64,000 nucleotides of DNA from Kolteria novifilia (lineage in GTDB: Bacteria; Planctomycetota; Planctomycetia; Kolteriales; Kolteriaceae). The stretch lies in contig CP036279.1 of the NCBI GenBank assembly GCA_007748055.1, positions 2,356,001 to 2,420,000 of the forward strand. Direction: 5' to 3'. Of this stretch, positions 36,155 through 44,409 are shown one piece after another; within the stretch, counting starts at the first letter, position 1; the number at the start of each line of letters is the position of its first letter. The notes under the pieces are model-generated. The model was not told where the DNA came from. It saw nothing but the letters and a program-made list of their open reading frames with translations, and searched no databases. The position numbers and the translations under genes were made by a program.

Positions 36155-36802
36155 CGGAGTGCCCACCGGAACGGCGACGGGAGTCCCCGCGGGGACGGAA
36201 ACGCCAGGGGTCATCGCGGGTGTCATGCCCGGAGTCGCGCAGGGCGTGCAGCCACAGATGCCGAGCTTCTTGTGAATCTCCTCGATGATGCGATATTCGA
36301 GCAGCGGATCACGACCGAGCGAGATCCAACCGGCGGCGACCGGGACCGCGGAGGTCACGAGCGTTTCGGTGGTCGGCTCGATGCTCGTGATGATGCCGGT
36401 TTCACCCAGGAACGATGTCGGGTTCTGCGGCAGATCCTCGAGTTCCTTGTAGACCTCGACGAGGATGGTGAAACCGCCGGTGGGCGCGGGCTGGATCAAG
36501 ACGAAGGCCCGGCGCCGGATCGTTTGCAACGACGCTTCCAGTCGTTGCTCGAAGCCGATCGAGTCATGCCGCCAGGGTTCGAACCACGTCGCCGCCGAGA
36601 GGGGCTGGGTTTCGATCCGGCCGTCATAGCGGTTCTCGTAGCCGATCTCGAAGTATCGTTCGAGCACATCGACGGTGGTCTCCCAGACCAAGTCGAAGTT
36701 GTCGCACGACACCGTCGTCGGATCCTCGAACGTCGCCGGCACCGAGACGCACCCGGCCGTCAACGCCAACAAGATGAGTGAAGCGCGGCCCAAGCCGTGC
36801 AT
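36152..36802 (-). CDS. lipoprotein of unknown function
   Basis: Start ATG at 36802, preceded by GGGGAGGATGCC. 216 residues. The signal peptide GLGRASLILLALTAGC ends in a lipobox with the acyl-accepting cysteine at about residue 18, so it should be membrane-anchored in the envelope. The mature part is mostly alpha/beta without a known domain. It ends in a Pro/Thr/Val low-complexity tail (TPCATPGMTPAMTPGVSVP). Such single-domain lipoproteins are common in planctomycetes. No operon partner is evident. The TAG stop is the start of an S2 repeat. Confidence 0.75.
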   Translation of the reverse strand: MHGLGRASLILLALTAGCVSVPATFEDPTTVSCDNFDLVWETTVDVLERYFEIGYENRYDGRIETQPLSAATWFEPWRHDSIGFEQRLEASLQTIRRRAFVLIQPAPTGGFTILVEVYKELEDLPQNPTSFLGETGIITSIEPTTETLVTSAVPVAAGWISLGRDPLLEYRIIEEIHKKLGICGCTPCATPGMTPAMTPGVSVPAGTPVAVPVGTP

Positions 36803-37131
36803 GGCATCCTCCCCTCGGGGGCGAAGGTCGCTTTCCCGGGAAGACCTGGAATCGATCGCTGATTCTTGTCGAAGGATGGGCTTATGCGCGCAATTCCAAT
36901 CGGAGGCAAGGTCAGTTTTCAAACGTTGAGCAAGTTGCGCGAGCACGCAGGATGGGAAAAAGAAACGAGACCGGGGACGCAGGGTTCCCGGTCTCGATGG
37001 ATCTTGTCGATAACGTGATCGATCGCGCTGGTATCCTAGGCCATCCAAATCTCGGGGGCCGCCGGCTGCTTGTCAGCCAGTGCCAAACGGTTAAGGATAC
37101 ACCAACACCAATTTCGAGTTGGAACAGAGCC
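36803..37131. other. intergenic region with S2 repeat
   Basis: Promoter region of the lipoprotein gene in its left part and the 3' end of the next minus-strand gene with S2 repeat copy 2 (37060-37134) on the right. A GAGACCGGG...CCCGGTCTC hairpin lies at about 36968-36997. Confidence 0.55.
36968..36997. terminator. strong hairpin between lipoprotein genes
   Basis: Inverted repeat with arm GAGACCGGGGA at 36968 pairing with CCCGGTCTC near 36989-36997. It is a stable stem without a clear U-tract, possibly a bidirectional transcription terminator or an mRNA stabiliser upstream of the lipoprotein gene. Confidence 0.4.
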
Positions 37132-37134
37132 CTA
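37060..37134 (-). repeat. TAG-anchored repeat, family S2, copy 2
   Basis: On the minus strand it starts with the TAG stop of the gene at 37132 and shares with copy 1 the blocks GTTCCAACT, GTTGGTGT, TATCC and the hairpin GGCTG-ACAAG-CAGCC. Both copies lie at the end of unrelated small exported-protein genes. Confidence 0.75.
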
Positions 37135-37851
37135 GCGGGTGTTGCGGGCTTTCATCCGTTCTTCGTACGCCTTCTTTTGAGCGTTGTACTTGTTGACGGC
37201 GAAGGTCTGGAAGTTCATCGCCGTGGCGCTGTCGGGGAACCAGCGGATCATCTGAAAGTCGCGCTGCGGGTTCGGCTTGGAGGGTTGCGCGTCTCGGTCA
37301 CGACTACGCGAACGGCGACTGCGGGACTTGGTCTCGATCGGGCCGAACTCGGTAAGGTAATCGTAGAGGACGTCCGCGGCTTGATCGCGACCCTCAAGGA
37401 CGCGGAAGTGCGTGTTGTCCTTCCAGTCGAAGCCGGGGAGTTGGTCCCCGCCATCGGTGTAGCGACTCTGGGGAACGGCCTCCTTGAACATGACGACGAA
37501 GTAGCCGTCCCTCTTGCGGCCTAACTTTTTGGTGAGCAGACGAAGTGCCTTTTCCTTGTCCCGGTCGACCTCTTTCTTTTCCTCGTCGTCTTTTTTGCTC
37601 TTGGAGTCCTTCGCGTCCTTGGAGCCGCTCTTCTCCTTGGGGTCGGCTTTCGCGTCGGCGTCCTTCTTGGCGGTGTCGCGACCGGCCCCGAACTTGACGG
37701 TCGGCTCGTCGTCGTCATCGTCATCCGCGTCCGCGGCCGCATCGGTCTTGCTCTTCGCCGCGTCGGATTGCGCGAAGACCGCCGATGGGGACGCGAGAAT
37801 CATCGCCAAAAGCACCAGCGACAAGCCGCGAAGCCACAAAGGTACGATCAT
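37132..37851 (-). CDS. exported acidic/basic repeat protein of unknown function
   Basis: Start ATG at 37851 with AGGAGAGAGAG upstream. 239 residues. The signal peptide WLRGLSLVLLAMILASPSAVFAQ is cleaved after FAQ. The next 70 residues are Asp/Lys-rich low complexity (DADDDDDDEPTVKFGAGRD, KKDADAKADPKEKSG). The rest has the globular part KKLGRKRDGYFVVMFKE... with an Arg/Ser run RSRRSRSRDRD at about 185. It ends RMKARNTR. No catalytic motif. Its TAG stop lies at the start of an S2 repeat. Confidence 0.7.
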   Translation of the reverse strand: MIVPLWLRGLSLVLLAMILASPSAVFAQSDAAKSKTDAAADADDDDDDEPTVKFGAGRDTAKKDADAKADPKEKSGSKDAKDSKSKKDDEEKKEVDRDKEKALRLLTKKLGRKRDGYFVVMFKEAVPQSRYTDGGDQLPGFDWKDNTHFRVLEGRDQAADVLYDYLTEFGPIETKSRSRRSRSRDRDAQPSKPNPQRDFQMIRWFPDSATAMNFQTFAVNKYNAQKKAYEERMKARNTR

Positions 37852-38202
37852 CTCTCTCTCCTGTCGGTCGAAAGTAAAGTAGCCCTGAGAGTTAGGGTAA
37901 ATGCCCCCGGCCCGGGCATCAAGCTTTTCAACGGATACCCGGCTGCAAGATGTGAATCTTCCCCTCGAACCTTGGACGTGATTGACCGGCCGATGGTTCC
38001 CTTTCTCCACGAACCGGCGAGGAATTTGGCCAAGCCGAGTCGACTTGGTAGGTTCCCAAGTAGTTCGCCAGCATCACTTTCCGACCGATTTCCCGCGCGG
38101 AAGTCGTCATTTTGGCTCAAGAGCGAGTTAGACTAGCAGTAAACGCCGCCCGCTCCCGCCCATGAACGTCGAGCGGGGGCCATCTGAGAGGATCTTGTCA
38201 AG
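37852..38202. other. divergent intergenic region
   Basis: About 350 bases with the promoters of two divergent genes. A small palindrome occurs near 37899-37920 (GCCCCCGGCCCGGGC). No gene or repeat recognised. Confidence 0.45.
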
Positions 38203-39252
38203 ATGCCGATGGAATGCCCGCGGTGCCAGTTCATCACCGATGACGCCAACCGGTCGATTTGTCCGGAATGCGGCGCTCGCATGCGGCTTTCCCTGCTGCG
38301 CGACGTTCAGGAAAATGCCGCCAAGCCGATGAACCTTCAAGAGAAGGAACCGGGGCTCTTCTCGTTCGTCGGCCAATGGCTCATCGCGTTCATTCTGTCC
38401 CAAGTCATCATCGCCTTCGGCGGCTATGCGTTCATCCTGTGCGTCGCGCTCATGGGGACCAAGCCGGTCAATCTCCCGACGACCCATCCGGCCATTTTCA
38501 TTTGTGGGACCTATGCGGTGACGTTGGTCGGCGTGGCGATCGGCGTCATGATGGCGCTGCCACGCGTCAGTTTGGCGCCGACGATCGGGCTCTGGGTCGG
38601 GCTGGCCAGTCCGATCGGCATGATGCTGATGCGCGACTTTCTCATCGAGTGGAACGCTCCTTGGACCGACTGGGTGCTTCTGCCGGCGTTGGGAACGGTG
38701 GTCGGGTACCTCTTTGGGGTTCGCGCCGCCGCGATGCCGGAGAAGGTTGAGCCGGAGGAGGATCCTCTTGCTCCGCCCAAGGAAGCCGAGGCTCTCAACG
38801 CGCCACAGTTCTCGGAGATGCGCGTTCGTTTCTCGGTCCGTTGGGCACAGCTTTGTCTCGGCGTGCTGGTCGGACGTTTCGCTGATGGCGGGCTCAATTC
38901 GTTGATCAGGCTGCTGATGCGACTGAAGAGTGGGCTGAATCCCGCGACGATCGAGGGGATGCTCAGCGATAGTCAGCTTCTGCTCTCCGGGATCGCGTAT
39001 CTGCTCGGCGGGATGTTGGCCGGGGCTTGGACCAAGAGCGGATTCATCCAGGGGATGCTTTGTGGATTCGGGATCTACGGTCTCCGATTGGTCCTCGTCC
39101 TCTTCGGTTATGCCTCGGTGGGATTGCCGGAGCTAGCCTTCATGGTCTTTATCGCGTCGATCGGCGGCATGATCGGACGTCGGCTCTTTCCACCCTACCG
39201 CCTCTACCGCGGCCATCACGATCGCCCGGACGAAGTCGTTCGCGAAATGTAG
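38203..39252 (+). CDS. membrane protein with N-terminal zinc ribbon
   Basis: 349 residues. CPRCQFITDDANRSICPECG at residues 5-24 is a four-cysteine zinc ribbon. Seven or eight hydrophobic segments follow from about residue 60 (WLIAFILSQVIIAFGGYAFIL and others), separated by a charged middle loop (PEKVEPEEDPLAPPKEAE). The topology suggests a cytoplasmic-membrane protein with the ribbon inside. No family name can be given. It stands alone between two repeat-bearing regions. Confidence 0.75.
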   Translation: MPMECPRCQFITDDANRSICPECGARMRLSLLRDVQENAAKPMNLQEKEPGLFSFVGQWLIAFILSQVIIAFGGYAFILCVALMGTKPVNLPTTHPAIFICGTYAVTLVGVAIGVMMALPRVSLAPTIGLWVGLASPIGMMLMRDFLIEWNAPWTDWVLLPALGTVVGYLFGVRAAAMPEKVEPEEDPLAPPKEAEALNAPQFSEMRVRFSVRWAQLCLGVLVGRFADGGLNSLIRLLMRLKSGLNPATIEGMLSDSQLLLSGIAYLLGGMLAGAWTKSGFIQGMLCGFGIYGLRLVLVLFGYASVGLPELAFMVFIASIGGMIGRRLFPPYRLYRGHHDRPDEVVREM

Positions 39253-39493
39253 ATGGCGCCTTAAGATCCGCTTCGTCAGGCTCTTACTCCCCTCTCCCCG
39301 TGGGAGAGTGAGCCTCTTGTTCCCCTCTCCCGGTGGGAGAGGGGTTAGGGGTGAGGGGGTTCGCATTCGCGACGTAGCGTTGATCTTCCGATCCGGAATC
39401 TCCCTCACCCGGCTCACCGCGTCGCCGACCTCTCCGAAGCCAAGCCCGCGAGGGTCGCTTGGTGCTTCCTGGCTTGGAGAAGTGAGTTGGAGA
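39253..39493. repeat. CCCCTCTCCC/GGGAGAGGGG repeats
   Basis: Two copies of the widespread intergenic element CCCCTCTCCC-NNN-GGGAGAGGGG followed by TTAGGGGTGAGGGGG, at about 39291-39310 (degenerate) and 39324-39361. A third copy is at 61444-61481. The element is a strong hairpin and can act as a terminator for the upstream plus-strand gene. Confidence 0.7.
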
Positions 39494-40762
39494 TCACGTC
39501 TCCAGGCCGAAGAGCTTGCGGAAGGCGTCGAGCAGTCCGTGATGCTCGCCGGCGTGCGCCTGGGCTCGTAGGGCCGCCTTGGGAGGATGGAGGAACTTGT
39601 TCTTGAGCCGATGGGCGAAGTAGCGGATCTTTTCCTTCTGATCCTCGGGGAGCCCGTTGAGCTGCGGCAGGAGCCAATCGAGTTCCTGCTCGATGATCTC
39701 CTGATAGCCCGCCTCAAGCCGACCGATCACCGGGCCACTTTGCTTGATGGCCATCGTCGCTTCGAAGGCCGCGGTCTCGTGATCGATGATCTTCAGGGCG
39801 TGATCGAGTTCGCGCTCCCGGGAACGGATGGTCTTGTAGCGGACCTTCTCCAAGTCGTCGATGTTCCAAAGCCAGACGTTGTCGAAGTCGGCGATCGCCG
39901 GATCGAAGTCGCGTGGCACCGCGATATCGATGACCGCCAACCAGCGGCTGCGCCGTTGCTCCATCAACTTGGCGAAGTCAGCGGATTTGACGATCGGCTC
40001 CTCGGCGCCGGTGCTCGAGACGACGATGTCGGCATCGGCCAGGGCTTGGTGAAGCTCCGCCATGGGGCGGTAGTGCCCCCCCATCCGCTGGGCGAGGTCG
40101 AGGGCCGGGGCTTCGGTGCGGTTGCAGATCTCGACGCGACCCGGTTCGAGTTCCCGCAAGTGGACCATGACCAGCTCGGCCATCTTGCCGGCCCCAATGA
40201 CCAGGACTCTCTTGTCGGAGAAGGTCTCGAAGACCCCTCGAAGGTAGTCGATCGCGGCGCTGGCGATCGAGAGACGTCCTTTGGCCAACGAGGTCTCGGT
40301 GTGAACTCGTTTGGCGACGCCCAGGGCGCGCTGGAAGAGGGGATGGAGGATTTTCCCGATGGTGCGACAGTCGATCGCCTGCTGATAGGCGATCTTGACC
40401 TGGCCGAGGATCTGGGCCTCTCCCAGGATCAGGCTGTCGAGGCCCGAGGCGACGTTGAACAAGTGAAGCGCCGTCCCCGCGTCCTCGTGCAGGTAGAGGT
40501 AGTCGTAGAACTCCGAGAGTGGCTGGTTCTTCACCTCCGCAAAAAACTCGCAGAGCCCCTCGACCCCAATCGAGGACTCCTGGGTCGGCTCGGCCGAGTA
40601 GATTTCCGTCCGGTTGCAGGTACTGAGGACGGCGAACTCCGCGTTGGGAAAGCGATCTTGTAGCTTGGCCAAGACTCCCTGAGCCTCCTCCGCGTCGAAG
40701 GAGAGTTGCTCGCGGATCTTGACCGGCGTTTTCCAGTTGAGGCCGACGCACAGGAGCTTCAT
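39494..40762 (-). CDS. hemA: glutamyl-tRNA reductase
   Basis: 422 residues. VLSTCNRTEIYSA contains the catalytic Cys49 of GluTR. SLILGEAQILGQVK and the NADPH-binding VLVIGAGKMAELVMVHL follow, and the C-terminal dimerisation helices are present. It reduces glutamyl-tRNA to glutamate-1-semialdehyde, the first committed step of tetrapyrrole synthesis by the C5 route. The ATG at 40762 overlaps the TGA of the upstream ccsA-like gene by four bases (ATGA), so the two are translationally coupled. Length matches the family. No hemC or hemD gene follows in the window. Confidence 0.96.
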   Translation of the reverse strand: MKLLCVGLNWKTPVKIREQLSFDAEEAQGVLAKLQDRFPNAEFAVLSTCNRTEIYSAEPTQESSIGVEGLCEFFAEVKNQPLSEFYDYLYLHEDAGTALHLFNVASGLDSLILGEAQILGQVKIAYQQAIDCRTIGKILHPLFQRALGVAKRVHTETSLAKGRLSIASAAIDYLRGVFETFSDKRVLVIGAGKMAELVMVHLRELEPGRVEICNRTEAPALDLAQRMGGHYRPMAELHQALADADIVVSSTGAEEPIVKSADFAKLMEQRRSRWLAVIDIAVPRDFDPAIADFDNVWLWNIDDLEKVRYKTIRSRERELDHALKIIDHETAAFEATMAIKQSGPVIGRLEAGYQEIIEQELDWLLPQLNGLPEDQKEKIRYFAHRLKNKFLHPPKAALRAQAHAGEHHGLLDAFRKLFGLET

Positions 40763-41577
40763 GGGGCAGCCTCCAACAGAGGCTGATGCCCAGTCCCGAA
40801 GATGGGATCCCCAAGGACGCTCACCAAAACGACGACAAAGGCGACGATCGTCAAGAGCGCGAGCTTTCGCCCACGATTCTCCGGTCGGTAGCGGCAATGA
40901 ACGAGAAATGTGAACACCCCCCACGCGAGGATCGTCGTGAGAACCTTGGGATCAAGCAAATGGAGTTGGCGAAGGGACAGTCCCAGGCCGATACCGAGCG
41001 TCAAGAGCGGCCAGGCGAGATAGACGACGGTGCCGTGCATCCGATCGATCTTCTCGAGGCTTGGCAGACGCAGCGAACTGCGAATCCGTCCCGATTTGAG
41101 TTGGCGGTACTTTACCAGGTACATCAGCGCCGCCACGAAGGCGATGATCACGAGCGCCGTGCCGACGAGAAGCAGGATGCCGTGAGTCACGCCAATAAGC
41201 CGATTGCCCTCGCCCTGCTGCGGTGTTCCCCGCGGCGAGAGCGTGGCGGCATAGAGGCACAGCCCGATGCTCACTGGCAAGATGAAGATTCCCGCCACCA
41301 AGCGTCGATCGTGCAGCAACAGGTAGATGTAGATCAGGCTGATCAGCCAGCTCACCGTGATTAGCGTGGTGAACTGCGAGTTGATCGGCAGCCGGCCCCA
41401 GTCGAGGCCGATCGCCAGGAGGTAGAGCGTTTGAGCGAAGATTCCCGCCAGCGCACCACCGGTCGCCACCCACCGAGCCCAACGGCTCTGGCGGAAAATG
41501 CGCACAAGCTCTCCGCCCAAACTGACGGCGTAGCTCGCGACGAAGCAGGTGACACTGATGCGGCTGGCGAAGTCCAT
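40759..41577 (-). CDS. CcsA/HemX-like cytochrome c assembly membrane protein
   Basis: 272 residues with about eight hydrophobic segments and the CcsA core region: QTLYLLAIGLDWGRLPINSQFTTLITVSWL and SWL/TLITV-type tryptophan-rich heme-handling segment, GVTHGILLLVGTALVIIAFVAAL and LEKIDRMHGTVVYLAWPLLTLGIGLG. It belongs to the cytochrome c biogenesis CcsA/HemX superfamily and is likely a membrane heme-handling protein. HemX-type proteins next to hemA are known to regulate its level in some bacteria, and this gene overlaps hemA by four bases. Confidence 0.85.
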   Translation of the reverse strand: MDFASRISVTCFVASYAVSLGGELVRIFRQSRWARWVATGGALAGIFAQTLYLLAIGLDWGRLPINSQFTTLITVSWLISLIYIYLLLHDRRLVAGIFILPVSIGLCLYAATLSPRGTPQQGEGNRLIGVTHGILLLVGTALVIIAFVAALMYLVKYRQLKSGRIRSSLRLPSLEKIDRMHGTVVYLAWPLLTLGIGLGLSLRQLHLLDPKVLTTILAWGVFTFLVHCRYRPENRGRKLALLTIVAFVVVLVSVLGDPIFGTGHQPLLEAAP

Positions 41578-42295
41578 ACGCCTTCATTCTAATAACCCTT
41601 GGCGACCGAGAGAATTGTTCCTGCCGCAAATTGACGGGCCGATCGCGGCGATTTCGTCTCAAGAGTGGAACGACCCACCTGGGTCGGCGAGAGAATCCCT
41701 CTCTCGCGCTGGGACGTGGCGATGAACCTCACCTCGCCCTGGACTTTCGGCGACAGGATCGAACGGGGAAAGGATCCTGCCGCGTCGAGGACGCGGACCG
41801 CGCCACCAGGCGGTTCGGTCCGTATCCGCTTTTTCAGCGATCGCGTTTCGCGGGGGCTCGTGTCGAAGTGATCTTGGCTCCCCCGTTCGCGACGTCTTCC
41901 TCCCCCTCCGTCATGGACTTCAGGGGCCGAACCGGGCAGGGTCGCTCCCGCAATCGTCACCACCGTCAATGTCGCTCGTTAGACCTAGGTACGGCCACTA
42001 GGACATCTGATCTACCGAAAACTCCGTTCGTTCGAACGGAGCGGGGCGTCCGTCTGACCGGGAGCGACTCGAAGATGGGCGAGCGACGACTCCACAGGAC
42101 TGGCGCGTCGGCCCGCGCGACTGCTCATGAAGCTCCCGTGACGTTTGTCCCGGCACCTTGATTGGGGAGCGGACAAAGTTATAACCCTTTGAGACATTGC
42201 GGCTTGGGCCGTTTGGGTATCTCCGGCGGCAGGGCGAGAAGGACTGCGGTCACTTCTTCGGCCACGCCCCGGAATCTCATTTCGCGGAGGTCTAC
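41578..42295. other. intergenic region
   Basis: About 720 bases with no supported gene. A 176-codon plus-strand frame (41631-42161) is low-complexity Arg/Ser-rich and is rejected. A hairpin occurs at 41754-41779 (CAGGATC pairing with GATCCTG). Promoters of the divergent genes lie at either end. Confidence 0.45.
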
Positions 42296-43378
42296 TTGGC
42301 GGTTTGCTACTACATCACGGCTCATGGGTTGGGACACTCCGTCCGATCGGCGGCCGTGATCAACGAGATTCCTCGATCGCAGCGAGTCATCGTTCGTTCG
42401 TGTGTCGCGCCGGTCTTTCTCGAGCAGGAGATTCGCCGGCCGTATGACCTGATTCCCGAACGTTTCGACTGTGGGACGGTTCAGCGGGACAGCTTTCATA
42501 CCGATGTGGTCGCGACCTTCGAGAAGTACGCCGCCCTCGAGGAGGAGTGGCGCGCCAAGCTCGACGAAGAGGTCGATTTCCTCAAGCGAGAAGAGGTCGA
42601 CGTCATCGTCGCCGATGTTCCGGCATTGCCCCTTCGCGCTGCCGCCAAGGCGGGTATCCCGTCCATCGCGATCAGCAACTTCCACTGGGCGGGCATCTAC
42701 GGCTCCTTGCTGGAAGAACTCGGACCGCGCCGCGAGGAGTTCGCGCCGCTGGTCGATCGCGTTCGCGAGGACTACATCTCGGCCACACGCTGGCTCCGGC
42801 TTCCCTTTTCCGACCCGATGCCCGAGTTTCCCCAATGCGAGTCGATCCCGCTGGTGGCGCGTGAACCGACGTCGATTCGGCCGGCGCTCGCGGGGTATCA
42901 CGACCTCGACCCCTCGCGTCGTTGGGCCGTGCTCTACCTCGGCCAGTGGCCCTCCCACTTCGATTGGGATCGCCTCGACGAGATGGATGACTTCGAGTTC
43001 GTCTGTCTGGGAGATGGATCGGCGCCCCACGGACGGGTCAGCGTCATCGATCCGGTCCGATTCGAGGGGCAGGACGTGATCGCCTCCTCCGATCTAGTCA
43101 TCGGTAAGGCGGGATACGGGATCGTCGCCGATTGCGTCTCGACCGAAACGCCACTGCTCTACACGAGTCGCGACGGCTTCTCCGAGCACGCGGCGCTTGA
43201 TCGCGGCTTGCGGCAGTGGGGCAAGGCGCTCTGCGTCGACCAGGAGACGTTCTTTCGCAACGGCCTTCGCGACGCGATGCTCGAGACCCTCGCGCTTGAA
43301 GTCAAGGAGCCGATGGCCTGCGATGGGGCGAAGGTCGCCGCCCAAGCCATCCTGGAGACCGCCGGCGTGACGACCTAG
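42296..43378 (+). CDS. GT28/MurG-like glycosyltransferase-fold protein
   Basis: The first ATG (42197) would add 33 unconserved residues. The TTG at 42296 is preceded by GGAGG five bases upstream and gives a start (L/M)AVCYYITAHGLGHSVRS, the GHG(L)GHxxR nucleotide-binding start of the GT-B/MurG superfamily. 360 residues. DVIVADVPALPLRAAAKAGIPSIAISNFHW is the Rossmann-like N-domain core, and GKAGYGIVADCVSTETPLLYTSRDGFSEHAALDRGL is the C-domain donor loop (compare MurG GGxxT). The substrate is unknown; similar domains precede L-arabinokinases. A TTG start is likely. Confidence 0.8.
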   Translation: MAVCYYITAHGLGHSVRSAAVINEIPRSQRVIVRSCVAPVFLEQEIRRPYDLIPERFDCGTVQRDSFHTDVVATFEKYAALEEEWRAKLDEEVDFLKREEVDVIVADVPALPLRAAAKAGIPSIAISNFHWAGIYGSLLEELGPRREEFAPLVDRVREDYISATRWLRLPFSDPMPEFPQCESIPLVAREPTSIRPALAGYHDLDPSRRWAVLYLGQWPSHFDWDRLDEMDDFEFVCLGDGSAPHGRVSVIDPVRFEGQDVIASSDLVIGKAGYGIVADCVSTETPLLYTSRDGFSEHAALDRGLRQWGKALCVDQETFFRNGLRDAMLETLALEVKEPMACDGAKVAAQAILETAGVTT

Positions 43379-43404
43379 CGTCATATCACCAAGGTGACGC
43401 TACG

Positions 43405-43494
43405 ATGTCACGACTCCGGGTGCCATGCTCACGACAAGCGTGAGCATGGCACCCAAGAGTCTCTTGCGCAGTGAATTGATCGATCAGGAGACTA
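43405..43494. repeat. TAG-anchored repeat family S3 with GTGCCATGCTCACG hairpin
   Basis: A palindrome GGGTGCCATGCTCACG / CGTGAGCATGGCACCC sits at 43418-43455. Read on the minus strand the element begins with the TAG stop of the DUF6515-like gene (43494-43492). It continues TCTCCTGATCGATCAATTC and later GAGACTCTTGGGTGCCATGC. The end blocks CAATTC and GACTCTTGGGTGCCATGC recur at 52080-52125. Confidence 0.7.
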
Positions 43495-44091
43495 GCGGAC
43501 GACGACGTACTGCGACTTCCCGGCGACTTGCACCGGCAGATACTCGACCCCCTCGGCGATGTAGACCGCCGAGCCATCGTCGCGCGTCTGCTTCGTGGCC
43601 CCATCGGGCAACTCTTCGACAAACGAACCGACGGGGGGACGCACGACTTTGTACTGCGGCACTTCCACGCTAGGGCTCGGCTCGGCTCGATAAAAGGTCG
43701 AACTCGCGCGGTAGTAAACTTCGCCGTTGACGACGACTTCCTCGGGGGTATCGGGGAGGGTCGTGATCACCGTCCCCACCGGCGGCGCCGTTTGGACGTA
43801 GACTTTCCGTCCCTCGACGATCGCCGGTCGATAGAAGACGCTCCCATCCCGATAGTAGGTGTGCCCTCCCACCACGACGACTACGTGGTTTCGTGGTGGA
43901 GCCAATAAGTAGGCCGCGGCTCGAACGGTCGCGACCACGGGTGACGGCCGCACCACGACCGGGCCGCGTCGAACGGGAATGCCGACTCGGGGACGGTGGT
44001 GGTGATGCCGCGGGTGATGGCCGCGAGGGCCCCCTTCGGCCATCGACGTCGTCAAGCCAACCAGCATCATCGTCGCGATGATCGCTCTCAT
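43492..44091 (-). CDS. exported DUF6515-family protein
   Basis: Start ATG at 44091, preceded by CGGAGACTCTCG. 199 residues. A signal peptide (IIATMMLVGLTTSMAEG) is followed by a His/Pro/Arg-rich linker (PRGHHPRHHHHRPRVGIPVR). Then come three short repeats of the form YYRxGxFYR (TYYRDGSVFYRPA, VYYRASSTFYRAE, VYIAEGVEYLPV), which match the DUF6515 pattern. The His-rich stretch could bind metal. Such small exported proteins are abundant in planctomycetes. The TAG stop is part of an S3 repeat. No operon partner. Confidence 0.75.
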   Translation of the reverse strand: MRAIIATMMLVGLTTSMAEGGPRGHHPRHHHHRPRVGIPVRRGPVVVRPSPVVATVRAAAYLLAPPRNHVVVVVGGHTYYRDGSVFYRPAIVEGRKVYVQTAPPVGTVITTLPDTPEEVVVNGEVYYRASSTFYRAEPSPSVEVPQYKVVRPPVGSFVEELPDGATKQTRDDGSAVYIAEGVEYLPVQVAGKSQYVVVR

Positions 44092-44409
44092 CGAGAGTCT
44101 CCGTACTTCCTGGACCGCGTACCCGTCCATGGTCACGTCACTTGATCGACAGGCATCTATCACGCGGCGACATTCTTGGGAAGACACGACGTGCTCGCCT
44201 GCCAGCCGATGGCGTCTCTTCCCAGGGGCACGGCAGTGGACAGCGAGGGAAGGAGTCGGCTCAAACGATCAAACAACCGCTCCTTCCGTTTGGTTTCGGG
44301 CAAAAGATCCTCCGGGGCGCGGTTTGTAATAGTTTCAACAATCACCCTCCGCCGAACTCTCGCGTTCGCCCCCCCCCTCGCGCTCGCGCGTTCGCGGAAG
44401 AGTCACTTG
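44092..44409. other. intergenic region between exported proteins
   Basis: About 320 bases with the promoter of the DUF6515 gene on the left and the 3' end of the pseudopilin gene on the right. An A+T-poor pyrimidine/purine run (CCCCCCCTCGCGCTCGCGCG) lies at 44370-44390. Nothing else recognised. Confidence 0.4.

Noticed and set aside
41631-42161. 176-codon plus-strand frame in the gap before the GT28-like gene
   Set aside because: Arg/Ser-rich low complexity without a ribosome binding site or conserved motif.
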